A stretch of DNA of 40,685 bases, from positions 1 to 40,685 of the forward strand of contig JAHLKC010000222.1 in NCBI GenBank assembly GCA_025449115.1, written 5' to 3'. Both the position numbers and the translations under genes were made by a program. The notes beneath the pieces were generated by a model that did no database searches, had not been told where the DNA came from, and saw only the letters and a program-made list of their open reading frames with translations. This document shows, one piece after another, positions 7,906 through 18,249 of this stretch (the stretch's first letter is position 1; every line of letters starts with the position of its first letter). Origin of the DNA: Chytridium lagenaria (Eukaryota > Chytridiomycota > Chytridiomycetes > Chytridiales > Chytridiaceae).

Positions 7906-10047
7906 TATATATGGTACATAAGCGGATGAGTAATGAGTAAAAAGAGAAAAGGAAAAGAAAATCGTAACAGTGAAACATCCGTAAAGTAAGTATCATGAAA
8001 AGAAGGGAAGGTACAAGGAAGAAGAAAAGGAACGAGGGGAAAACAATTATGCCTAGGTGTCAGCCATGGCTAAGTCGGGAGCAGGAGTCGGTGGAATAGG
8101 TTTGGTGACAGAGGGATTAAAGATGGAGGCGATACGGAAGGTTGCAGCGAGTTGAGAGGCTTCAGTGATGACATCGGCGGGAAGGAACGAGTAATGGCGT
8201 CGGTTTTTGATGCTGCCGGATCGGGAGAGAAGGATAGCAAGGCGACGAATACAGTTGGTACGAGCCAGGGCAATTTGAGAGGAGGATGGACGAGCACCGC
8301 CATCGCCGTTGTACCTATGAGCAGGGACTGCGAGAGGATCAAAGTTTTCAAGAAGGAGACCATGGCGACGGAGAGTTGCTGTGATGGTGGGAAGTTCGGC
8401 GGGGTCGACAAGAATATGAATGACGGATGAGCCAACGAAGCTCATATCGATGACGCCAGAGGAGATGCCGAGGGTACGGAGAGCTTCACGAACAATCACG
8501 AATCGCTGACGCTTGATGGTACCTTTAGGGCAGGAGCCCTTAAAAGTAAACGTTCTCGAGGCGCTCAATTTGACGAGTTGGGTAGGTATGGCGGAAAACA
8601 ATACGTGCGGCATCTTCAGGCGAGGCATCATGACGAGAGATAGATCGGGCGGCTTGAGCGTAGCTGCGGGTTGGTGAAGGATCTGGGGAAGTGGAGGCGT
8701 TGGCAGGGGTGGGAACGTGCGGCGTGAGGAAAAGTCATTAACTGGGCGAGAGGAGAGAGTGGAGGAACCTTTCTCAAGGATGCCAGCCTCCCTCAAGGCA
8801 AGCATGACATCCTGGAGAAGAGATTTCCTAAAAGACTGAGGGTCAAACGAGGAAGGTGGGGAGGAAGAGGAGTCCAGAGTAGCGTGGGTGGGAGGAGTGG
8901 AGGTGGCGGCGGCAAGAGCAGCTTCGAGGTGAGCAATACGGGCATCTCGTTCTTCTAAGGCAATTCTCATCATAGAGGTGGTGTCGGCATCAGTGGAGGA
9001 GGTTGCAGCAGAAGGGAGGGCTGTGCGGCGAGAGCAGCTTCCAGGCGGGCTTGAACAGCATCAGCTTCAGTGAGACGGGCAAGGAGAGAGTTTCGTTCAG
9101 CAATCATTGAGTGGGCTTTGTCGAGGGTGGAGGTCATTTTCTTCAGTTGTTGGTCATAGTCGGCGATGATGGCGCGTAATTCCTCTTCAGTACGAGCAGT
9201 GGATGAGGGTGGATGGACCATATCTTCCCAGTGGTCAAGGATGGGTGATGGTGGAGGTGGTGTGGATGGGTGAGGTGCGGGGGGAGACCCCGTAAACAAA
9301 AAGGAAAAATTCGGATTGTCAGATGGGGGTGTGAAAGAAAAAAGTTGGATCAGAAGTGCTTGGATCAAGAGATGGTGAGCTAGGGAGGGGAGTAGGATCA
9401 GAACGAGAAGGGAAGAAGGAGGAGATAGGGCGAGTTTGCTGGGTGTCAGAGGAAGAAGGGTTCAAGTCCTTTCTTGCCTTAGAACGAGAGATGGAGGTGG
9501 ATGGAGGAGAGTCAGCGAGTTTTCGTTTGCTGGCCTGTGAGCGATCCAGGGTGGTGGGAGGTTGAGGTGATGGGTTGGGAGGTTGTTTAGGTTGCCGTAG
9601 GGAGGAGGATTCGGAACGAGACAGGGTGGATAGCTGCTGATGGGCTGATGCAAGTTGTTGGCCAATATCCAAGAAATCCGAGTCTTTCTGCTTGTTCAGG
9701 ATGGTGGTGAGTCTGCCAGAGTGGCCACAGGGCCTGCTAGGGGTGCCGTCGCAACGAATGGAGAGCCGACGAGTCCCTGTAGCAGAGTAGCTGCCTGTGG
9801 GCCCTTTGTTGGTCCAGTGAACTCCTTTTTGATGACAGGTAGGGCAAATGAGGCGAGTTTTGTCGAGATTCTTCCAGGTTTCTTTCTCCAGGTGCTGGAA
9901 ACGAGCAGCATCAGCGAGGGTGGAGGAGGTGAGGTGATCAGTGGTGGGGATGAGGTCGGGGGATGGTGAGATCTTGGGAGATGATGGTGTTTTGAGATCT
10001 TTTGGCACTGTTGATGATTTTTGTGCAAAAGAGTTTTTTTTTTTTTT
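7906..10047 (-). mobile_element. LINE-type element A, ORF2-less (~2.1 kb)
   Basis: A minus-strand unit whose 5' end abuts the telomere-like 13-mer at 10048-10060 and begins with a run of A. It carries an ORF1 region and then only ~150 nt of purine/pyrimidine-biased sequence before the flanking repeat. There is no endonuclease or reverse transcriptase. The exact 3' end is uncertain, because the 3' terminal motif shared by elements B and C is not seen here. Confidence 0.7.
8053..10028 (-). pseudogene. LINE ORF1 of element A (zinc ribbon, coiled coil, conserved domain), frameshifted
   Basis: The ORF1 region runs in three overlapping frames: 10068-9319, 9368-8970 and 8973-8053. The upstream part has a zinc-ribbon-like pattern (CPTC, then CDG and CGH) followed by a serine/proline-rich stretch. 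Next comes a coiled coil of leucine, alanine and glutamate heptads. The last part has a conserved block, RQRFVIVREALRTLGI followed by DMSFVGSSVIHILVD, that is repeated in elements B and C. I know no named function for it. By position it is the LINE ORF1 product, expected to bind element RNA, and it may be RRM-like. Frame breaks mark it as decayed. Confidence 0.65.
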
Positions 10048-10060
10048 CCCTAACCCTAAG
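10048..10060. repeat. Telomere-like 13-mer between elements A and B
   Basis: Exact CCCTAACCCTAAG. The same 13 bases occur at 7714, 12044 and 18044. Here it separates the 3' end of element B from the 5' end of element A, both on the minus strand. Confidence 0.9.
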
Positions 10061-12043
10061 CTTATCAAGGTAATTTATTCCTGACCCGCATTCCAGCGTT
10101 CATATAGGCTCAGACCTCACAGTCCGAGGCTGGCGCTAAGGTGGACATCCGTGACTTTATGGAGTGAAACAGAAGGGGGGTACGCGTACATATGCGTTAC
10201 GTGAACAAAGAAAAGAAGAAAAGAAGAAAACGAGAAGAAAAGGAGAAAGATGGACCTCAGGACGCGTCCATGGACGCGTCAAGAGTATCCGCTGATGAGG
10301 TTAGACCAGGCTTGAGAAGGCGAAGAGGGTCGTTACGAAAAGAGGAGCAAGTGTTGTAGCTTCAAGGGCGATATCGTCGGCAAATGGGCGAGTGATGGCG
10401 TCAGCTTTGAGGGAACCAGAACGAGAGAGGAGGATGGCGAGTCGGCGAATACAGTTGGTGCGAGCAAGTGAGAGTTGATGCGGGGAGTCAGGTCCATTTT
10501 CGCGGTGAGCAGGGAGAGCAAGAGGGTCAAAATCTTCAAGGAGAAAGCCGTGGCGACGGAGGCGGGTGGTGATGTTGAGGTCTCAGAGGAGTCGACGAGG
10601 AGGTGGATGACAGAGGAGCCGACAAAACTCATGTCAATGACACCAGTCTTGATACCGAGGGTTCGAAGAGCTTCGCGGACGACAACAAAACGCTGGCGCT
10701 TGATATCGCCCTTGGGAGGTGAGCCTTTGAAGTAGATGTTGTCGATGCGGGTGATAGAGCGGGTGGGATAGGTATGGCGGAAAACAATTCTGGAGGCATC
10801 TTCAGGGGCGGCGGCGTGTTGAGCAATGGAACGAGCAGCTTGGGCGTAACTTCGAGGGAGAGTTGGGTCAGGAGGAGAGGTCGTGGAGGTGGAGCTTGTG
10901 AAGGTGCGGCGGGAGGAAAAGTCGTTGACGGGTCGGGAGGTTGAGAGTGGAGTTGTTCCCTTCTCAAAGACACCAGCTTCCCTCAAGGCAAGCATGACGT
11001 CTTCAAGCAGGGATTTTCGAAAAGTGAGGGGATCAAAAGGAGGGGAGGGATCAGTTTGAGGAGGTGTCGGGAGGGCCAGGGATGGTGTTGAAGATGAGGT
11101 GACGGCGGCGAGAGAGGCTTCAAGTTGGCTAATTCGAGAATCACGGTATTCCAAGGCTGTCTGCATACGGGTAAGAGCGGCGGTGACTTCCTTGAGCTGG
11201 GCTTCATATTGGACGACGAGGGTAGCGAGGTCGGCGGCAGAGGATTGGGGAGCGGTGGGTGTTGGGGGAGCCATGCTGACTGAGTTGTCGGGGTTTGGAG
11301 ATGAACGGGGTGTGGCTTTATCAGAAAAAAGAATTTCGGGATTGTCAGAAATTGATGGATCAGGAGTTGGATCAGAAGTGTGCGGGGGGTCAAGAGGTGT
11401 GCTGGTGGTGCTGGGATCAGGTCGAAATGTGAAGAAGGAGGAGAGGAGGCGAGATGGTGTGTGTGGTGGAACAGAAGGTGAGTTGGCCTTGATGGATTTT
11501 GGGCGAGGATGAGATGTGGAGGTGGGGAGTCCAGTCTTGCTCTTTTGATGGAGGTGGATGGATCAGCTGGATGATGGAGATGGCCGGATAGAGGAGTGTC
11601 TCAGCGAATGAACGGGAGATGTGGCCAAGGATGGGTAGGTTTAGCCAGGAGGATTCGAGATGGGATTGAGTGCAAGGTGTTCAGGTGAGGTTTGGGCTTT
11701 GATGAGGGCAGCAAAACGAAGGCTTTTTCCACAGCTCTTGCCAGGTGACTTCCCGTCACAGCGTACAGAGAGACGCCGAACACCAGAGGAGTCCAGGTCC
11801 CCACTGACACCGCGATTGGACCACTTGGTTCCAGTCTGCTTGCAAGTTGGACAGGTGAGCGAATCCTTAGATAACGAGGCCCAGGAGCTCTTTTCGAAGG
11901 CAGAGAAGCTTCCAGGAGTGGTGATGAGAGGGAAGGTCGAGGGTGGGTGAGGAGGTGATGGTGCTATGGGTGAGGAGGCAGCAGAACGAGATGGGGGATG
12001 GTTTTGTTGTGATGGTTTGTGCAGTGTGATATTTGTAAAATCC
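10061..12043 (-). mobile_element. LINE-type element B, ORF2-less (1983 bp)
   Basis: A minus-strand unit bounded at both ends by the telomere-like 13-mer. Its 3' end (minus sense) has CGGGTCAGGAATAA, close to CGGATCAGGGATAA at the 3' end of full-length element C, so both termini are retained while ORF2 is absent. That is internal deletion, not the usual 5' truncation of LINEs. A perfect 20-bp palindrome occupies 10261-10280 in the 3' untranslated part. Confidence 0.75.
10333..12020 (-). pseudogene. LINE ORF1 of element B, frameshifted
   Basis: The longest open stretch (11274-10333) holds a coiled coil (residues 10-60) and the family block RQRFVVVREALRTLGI followed by DMSFVGSSVIHLLVD. It then runs out of frame near 10590 relative to elements A and C. 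Upstream, at about 11860-11700 in another frame, are the zinc-ribbon cysteines (CPTC, then CDGK and SCGK). Region order and conserved blocks match elements A and C. Function is inferred only from its position as the first protein of a non-LTR element. Confidence 0.65.
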
Positions 12044-12056
12044 CCCTAACCCTAAG
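12044..12056. repeat. Telomere-like 13-mer between elements B and C
   Basis: Exact CCCTAACCCTAAG at the junction of element C's 3' end with element B's 5' end. Confidence 0.9.
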
Positions 12057-12218
12057 TTTTACAAAATGTATTATCCCTGATCCGTTCCCCTTGCGGGGCC
12101 TAAGATGGGCATGATAGTGCGGAAATACATGGAAATTACCGTAGAAAGTAAGAAAACATATAAGAGAGGTAAAAAGAAAGGAGAACACCTTGCCGCAATC
12201 ACACCTCAAAGAAAACAA

Positions 12219-15200
12219 CTACATATAAGACAAGAAATAGTGGAGAGAACCAGAAAGAGAACACCTTGAAGAAAACAGAGAGAAGATAAAAGAAAGTAAA
12301 GACGATGAAAAGGAACAAGATATTGAAAGAAGGGAAAAGAAAAGAAAAGAAATTAAAAGCCTAGAGGGCTCTTCAGGCGCCAGAACCCAAGTCTCTTCGA
12401 TCGCCGCACGCGTGAGTTGTATCGTCCTAGGGTGGAGGGGTCGGTTATGTCCAGCTTCAGTAAGAATAGCTTCTAACACGTCGTCTCGTCGTATGTTCTC
12501 CCAGAAAGGCGGTTGTCCAAAACAGCACCATCGAATACGCTCTAATCATCTCAATACAAGACCGGATCTTGACGCGTGAAATGTCGCGACGCGTATCAGT
12601 CGGCTTGAATTTCAGGTGGCGATGAGAGCGTCAAGAGCGGTAGAGCCGTAGGCCGTGGGAATAGACTGAGGACCTCGGGGAAGGCGTTGGAGATCAGCAC
12701 ATCCCCGCCGGTGCAAGAGACGACGTGTTGACGCGTACCAGGGGTTCTCGCCGCCGCAAAAGATGCATGGTTGATGATATGCCACGCGACCAAGGATCCA
12801 GGTCACGAGAGCACGGAATTGATATCGATGGAGGCATGGCATCTGACGCGATGAGAGGATGGCGGCGACCCCTGGGGAGTACTGGTAAGGTAAGAGCGAC
12901 GCGAGACCCTGAGACGCGTAAGTTGGAGAGGGAGATGCGGTGGGCTTCCTTGAAGAACTCAGCGGGCAGACGAGCGAGAGACGAGGGGGAGACCGGCGAC
13001 TGGATTAATAGGGAAAAAGTAAAGGGTTAAAAAGTAGTTTTGGAGATAAGGAGAAACAAGAGGCCAAAGGGGTTACGATGACGATCATTAGGACGTATAG
13101 AGCGAAGAACGAGAGAGTTATGGTAAGGAGATTGAGGGATTCACGGTAAATGCGGGCAGAAAGTTATTAGAATCATTAAGTTGGTGCAACGAAAAAGAAA
13201 AGAAGCGTTGAGAGTGTGATTGCGGGAGGACATAGGTACAAGATTAGTAATGAGATGAAGAGCGGCAGTACTAGTAGAACGGGAAACAGAGAAAAGAGAG
13301 CGAAGAGAGTTGGTTTGTGCGGCATCAATAGGAGCAAGTTCAGTAGGAGTGAGGGGTCGGAGGGAAAGGCCATACTCGACTAAAGGTCTAATAAACATGC
13401 GATAAAGAAAGATGATAAAGAAGCACGCCACCCCCATCCATTCATCCCTGGCTCCGCATAAAGTTCGTCATCATCCCCGCCGATTTAACCCTTTTTGCCA
13501 TCGGACTTCACCATATCAACCCCGTGGTCGTCATCACCATTCCCAGGAAACCCGCCTGTGCACTTGGTTCTATAACCACGTTACCCATCACCACCGTTCC
13601 CTTCCCCATCGTGAACCAACACCGACTTAGCCGGAGCATAATTAATCCAACCTCCAAACCCCACTCATAGCACTCAGTAGCCAGCCTTTTGCAAACCCCC
13701 CATAGTCCGCGCAAAAATAGTCGTGTCGTCGGCGCAGAAGAGTGAGTTGAGGTGCTTGCCGCCGCATAGATCTCGTGAATTCGGAAGGGAGCGGAAGTCT
13801 TTGGGGAAGAGAGTTAATGAAAAAAAATAAAAGGGGACGGAGCAAGCCCCGTTCCCTGCAAAAGGCCACGAAGAACTGGGATTGGGAAGTGACGTAAGCC
13901 AGAAACAAGTAAAAACGCAACATTAAAATCAAAAAGACACGTAAAAGGGAACCACAACATCGCGAGTCTCATTCTCAAAAGCTGCACCAGCCCACGGCAT
14001 CGCTGGCTCAGCCGGTAAATTCCCAAAGCGTGACCACAGAAGGCGGCGGTCCACAGTATCGTAAGCGGCTTTAATATCGAGGTAGAGTGTCTTGATAGTA
14101 GATGACGCGTGAGGATTTCATGTAGGTTGAAGACTTGGTCCAGGGCTGAGCGTTGAGCGCGGAATCCCCCTTGAGCAATATCGAGGTAAGGGAGGAATAC
14201 GTTTCTCCACAACTGGCCGGAATGCGTTCTCAAACAACTTGCGGATTACCGAGATCAGAGATATGGGCCGGTAGTTGGCTATGTCCCCATTATTACCCTT
14301 GTTTTTAAAGACAAGGGCAACATTGGCTTCACGCCACGTCGTCGGGATGCATGTGTACATGGTCACCAGTCGAAAAAGAGACCAGAGGGCTCCCGTCACT
14401 TCCTCCCCTGCCACGGAAAGCATCTCACCAAAAATCCCATCCTCTCCAGTCGCTTTCCCTCTTGCCACTTGTCCAACCAACAAACGTACGGTATCCATGG
14501 AGAGCCAATTAACATCAGCGGCGACCTTGCGCAGAGTTTTGGGGTCGGTGGCATCTAAAAACGCGAAGTTTGGCGCTTCCGTCCCCGTTGGCTCTGCACC
14601 AAACGTGGTGCCATAGTAAGTGGTGTACGTGTCCATTTTGGTAGGATCTAGAGCACAATGAGTCCGTTGTTGTCGAGTGATACGGCACGAGACGACTTTT
14701 GCGGCGGCTTGTGGTTGGGTTGTGAGGACATCAGAGCGGGAACGGAACATGTGTGTCTTGTGGAGACGTACAGCAGCGCGATAAATACGATTTGCGTCAA
14801 CGCGTTGGCGCCAGAGGATGGTGCGTCGGGGTCCAGGAGGTTCCACCAAGAAGTCCCGGTGTGCTGCGGCGGCCCTAGTCCTGAGTGAAAGGAGGTGCGG
14901 TGTTTCAAAGCCTCGGTTAGTGAGGCCCCCTCGATATTGGAAGCGACCCACAGAGTCCTCCGCCGCCGTAAGTAGCCATTTGAGTACCAGGATTGAGGCC
15001 TCATCAACCCTTTCTTGTCTAATGTCCCAGGTTAGTTCCGTTCCCACCACCCGTCGAGCAGCAGCCTCCACCTCAAGCAGTCCAAGGCGGGTCATTACAG
15101 CGTCTCGCCCTTCCACCAATTTGTCCCGGTATGCCTGTTGGCCCTCCATCGTCAGATACTGGATGTTTATTCGAGAGAACGGGAGCTTCCAGATATTGCC

Positions 15201-16014
15201 AGGGAGCGTCATTTGAATAGTGAGGAGTGAGTGATCACTACCCAGCGTCACGTCCTCATGCACCACAAGGTCCGGCTCCAAAAGGAGCGCAAGGGTGTTC
15301 ATGAATACAAAGTCCGTAATCCCCCGTCCCTGATTATTGTGTGAATGTGTTGTCCATTTTCCTCTGGATGGTTCTACCCGCGTCCACTCAGGATCATCCA
15401 GCCATGCTTCCATCCAAGCTCTCCTCACTGCGTTACCCACTATCGACGTATCCCCCGTCCTAGGTCCCATTCTTGCATTAAAATCACCAACCACCATTAT
15501 TGGTGACCCCGCAAATCGATCCACCATAGAGTCCAGAAAGGCATCAAAGTCCTCCATCATGGTGTTTGCGCCCTCCAGGTTCATTAACATTGGCGGTAGG
15601 TACCCTACTACCACTACTAGTGTCCCGACTTTATATGCTACCCATCTACCTCCCTCATCCTTCTCGATACCCTCCGTCCTGACCATCTTTTCCCCAGCAG
15701 AACATACCAGAACCCCCCTTCCCCTCTACGTCCCGTTCCCATGCCCCTAGTAAGCTTTGGTTTGGCGGGTGCGCATCCGTTCATGATTATCCGTCCAAGC
15801 GGTACCCATCCGTCGGTGCCATCCAAGTCTCCACCATCATCATTATATCCAGATCTTCCTCCTCACACGCCGCAAGCACCGCCTCTGCCTTCCCACTCAG
15901 CCCTTGTACGTTTAAAAATCCTAGTCGTAAAATACTGTTGTCGGGGCCGACATCAACCATTGATGTGAGTTGGTGCTGGGGCGGTGTTTTCGGACATGAT
16001 GGTATCGTCTTCAA
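12219..16014 (-). pseudogene. LINE ORF2: APE-type endonuclease + reverse transcriptase, multiply frameshifted
   Basis: The start is seen at 16014, where an endonuclease beginning reads LGFLNVQGLSGK and then VETW. Frame breaks follow between 15790 and 15690. The longest open piece, 15686-14118, has endonuclease motifs GDFNAR and GSDHSLL and then enters the RT with NYRPISLISVIRKLFE. Other frames carry FRAQRSALDQVF, palm motif A (LDIKAAYD, near 14085-14060), the catalytic FCADD box near 13740-13725, and a post-RT block (RPLVEYGLSLRP). A CCHC-type zinc finger starting CIFCGGENPWY lies near 12790-12720. The APE-type endonuclease sits upstream of the RT, as in the L1/I/Tad-like groups, which distinguishes it from restriction-like-endonuclease LINEs. 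Many stops and frameshifts make it non-functional as read. Confidence 0.88.
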
Positions 16015-16032
16015 GAGCGGTAAATCGATTCT

Positions 16033-17274
16033 TCAGAGGGAGTCGGGGGTCTTGGGCAGGAGAGGCAGGTCTTTTAAGTATCGTTTTGGGTGCTGCGGGT
16101 TGCTTCGTGGTACTGGTGTTGCCGTTGGTGGTCTCCTCCATGGGTGTGGATAGCCGAATACCTGGTTGGCAGAGAAAGTGTTAGAGAAGGCAAAAATCCC
16201 ATCTACCACAGAGGTAGGTAGGTCCCGTGTGACTGCTTCCTTGGTGTGCTGTCCACCTCGTGCGTAAAGGTTGCCTAAGCGTTTCACGCAGTTATCGTGA
16301 GCAAGTTGTTTCAGCTCAGCGGAGGATCTACCCTGGTTAGATGGAATGTCGGGAACACCAAGGGGATCGAAATCGATTAACAAACGTCCAGCTTTCCTCA
16401 AGGCCTCCTCTATCTCATCCACTTTTTCAGAACTGACAAGTAAGTGCACAACCGATCCCCCCACAAAGCTCATGTCGATAACTCCTTCCTTGATACCTAG
16501 GGTCTTAAGTGCTTCTCGTATGATAAGAAAGCGTTTAGGCCAGAGAGGGCCAGAGGGAACGGAGGCCTTAAAATAGACGTTTTCGAGGCGAGTGAGGTTG
16601 CTGCGAGGGAAGCTGCTGCGGAAAACGATACGAGCGGCGTCAAGGGCCGTAGCTGAGTTACGGGAGATGTTACGGGCGGCGGCAGCAAAACTACGGGACG
16701 TCTCAGTAGAGGATGACGGCGTGGAGGTATCAAAGTGTTCAGAGAAAATGCGTGGCGGTGGACCTCGAGGAGCGGTAACTGGAGGGGGTCTGGAGGCCTG
16801 GAGGAGTCCAGACTCCTTAAGAGTGGCGATAACGTCGTGAACAAGTTGTTGGCGGCGCTGGAGGACTTTACGGACTTTCTTGGGTTCAGGAACCTCGCCA
16901 AGTTCAACCTCTTCCATCTCTGATGCTGTATCCGTATCCCACCTTGTCATGTTGGAGGCCGATGAGGCCTTGGGGGCAAGGGGAGCAAGAGAGATCTTGT
17001 TGCGCAGCATAGTGAGTTCCTTGTCCTTAGCCTCGAGTCGAGCATTCAGGGTTTCCACTTGCTCCGTCATCCGCTGGAGAGCTTTGTGGAGGTCGGCGTT
17101 TTGTTTCTCCAAGCGTTCAGCAGCAGCTCTAGTTTGGATATCACGCTGCTTGGCTTCCTCCTTGATCTCCTCAAGAGTTTGCTGCATCCTCAGCATATCA
17201 TCGGAGGGCATATCAGAGGACGAGAGAGCGAGTTTGGCGGGGGTGTCCAAGGAGGGTTTCTTGCGGGAGGCCAT
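16033..17274 (-). CDS. LINE ORF1 of element C (413 aa, intact frame)
   Basis: An uninterrupted frame. Residues about 25-95 are strongly coiled-coil (heptads rich in E, K, L, Q), followed by an acidic EMEEVELGEVPEP stretch and a basic KKVRKVLQRRQQ segment. The family block comes next: LIIREALKTLGIKEG then DMSFVGGSVVHLLV, and DFDPLGVPD. It is the best-preserved ORF1 of the three elements. The stop is 18 nt from the first ATG of ORF2 in the adjacent frame. Coiled coil plus a conserved C-terminal domain fits the L1/Tad-type ORF1 plan of trimer-forming RNA-binding proteins, but the domain itself is not one I can name. Confidence 0.72.
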   Translation of the reverse strand: MASRKKPSLDTPAKLALSSSDMPSDDMLRMQQTLEEIKEEAKQRDIQTRAAAERLEKQNADLHKALQRMTEQVETLNARLEAKDKELTMLRNKISLAPLAPKASSASNMTRWDTDTASEMEEVELGEVPEPKKVRKVLQRRQQLVHDVIATLKESGLLQASRPPPVTAPRGPPPRIFSEHFDTSTPSSSTETSRSFAAAARNISRNSATALDAARIVFRSSFPRSNLTRLENVYFKASVPSGPLWPKRFLIIREALKTLGIKEGVIDMSFVGGSVVHLLVSSEKVDEIEEALRKAGRLLIDFDPLGVPDIPSNQGRSSAELKQLAHDNCVKRLGNLYARGGQHTKEAVTRDLPTSVVDGIFAFSNTFSANQVFGYPHPWRRPPTATPVPRSNPQHPKRYLKDLPLLPKTPDSL

Positions 17275-17399
17275 ATGTGTCGTCGGGGTTGAGGGATGGC
17301 GGGATTGTCAGACTGTTTAGAGAAGAAGAAAAAAAGGAGAAGTGTGATGGAGGAGATGGAGAGGATGGCTCGATACGAGTGTGTATGTTAGTTAACAGG

Positions 17400-17840
17400 G
17401 GTTCCCAGCTTCAACAGGAGGTATGCAATATCGCCGACAGGGGTGGATGAGCGTGTAGGTAAGAAGAAAGATGAATGGGGCGGGTTTTGGCTGTAGGTCA
17501 GACGGGGAGACAGCCAAAACAAATGTTGATGCTGGGTTGCGGTCTTGTAGGTGCAGAAGGTGTTGGAGAGGATGTACGGCGTAAGGTGGAGTGCCTTAAC
17601 GATGCCAGTTCTGAGCGGTTGGCCAGGATAGGGATTGGTGCGCAGCCTCCAGTTGAGATCCAATGTCCAGATAATCCGAATCCGTTTGTTTTTCAAGTAA
17701 TCCTATGAACCGTGTGTATTTGCCACACGGTTTACCTCCAGGTTTCCCGTCACACGTAATGATAACCGTCGTGTTCCAGTTCCAGTCGCAGCGCCAGATA
17801 TTCCTTTGTTCGTCCACTGGGTTCCCTTTTGACTACAATT
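17400..17840 (-). pseudogene. Zinc-ribbon leader region of element C, broken
   Basis: In two frames this repeats the upstream zinc-ribbon segment of elements A and B: TCDGKPGG then KPCGK, followed by SDYLDIGSQLEAAHQSL, which parallels SDFLDIGQQLASAHQQL in element A. It may be a separate small ORF (ORF0) or the N-terminus of ORF1 that has lost its frame. The stretch 17841-18043 is the 5' untranslated part with a poly-A start. Confidence 0.5.
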
Positions 17841-18043
17841 AAACAATTAATCTCGACTTATCTAGTTAGCCCAGCTCTGTTTTTCGAGGAATTGAAACTG
17901 GGTGATGGCCTCAAGCCGATCTACAAGTGTAGATGGCTGTGGAGCGGTGGAGCGGTGTACGGCTCGGGATGGGGTGTTGATGATGGGTTTTCTTTCGTTG
18001 CTTTTGGCACTTTGTTGTTTTTTTGCAGTGAAAGATTTTTTTT

Positions 18044-18090
18044 CCCTAACCCTAAGAACCCCTTGGGCACCCCCATGTACCCTAACCTAA
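18044..18090. repeat. Telomere-like 13-mer plus flanking host repeat
   Basis: CCCTAACCCTAAG at 18044-18056 is followed by AACCCCTTGGGCACCCCC and a second CCCTAACCTAA at 18080-18090. The same block stands at 7692-7726 on the other side of the LINE array, which supports a shared pre-insertion sequence. Confidence 0.8.
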
Positions 18091-18249
18091 ACCCTTGCTC
18101 GGGAATGAAGCTAGTCAAAAGTCCCTAAGGAAACGTGTCAAAATGTTTTCAAGCTACAAAGTATAATGAATTCTACATTAAAGTACGTGGGTAAAATGTC
18201 AAGGGCCTGGGTCTCAGTCTTCATACCCACACTCCATGCATATCTGTGA

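Larger units (their letters stand above)
12057..18043 (-). mobile_element. LINE-type element C, full length (5987 bp)
   Basis: A minus-strand non-LTR retrotransposon with an ORF1 region followed by an ORF2 region (endonuclease, reverse transcriptase, C-terminal zinc finger). It is bounded by telomere-like 13-mers at 12044-12056 and 18044-18056. Its start after the motif is a run of A, then sequence very similar to the start of element A (both read '...caaa-gtgccaaaag' soon after). It looks like the autonomous parent, now decayed, of the shorter elements A and B. Confidence 0.75.

Noticed and set aside
8152..8430. Plus-strand frames across the LINE ORF1 regions (8152-8430, 9655-9969, 11099-11512, 16880-17320)
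   Set aside because: They are antisense shadows of coiled-coil and serine/proline-rich ORF1 sequence. The family-conserved blocks are on the minus strand.
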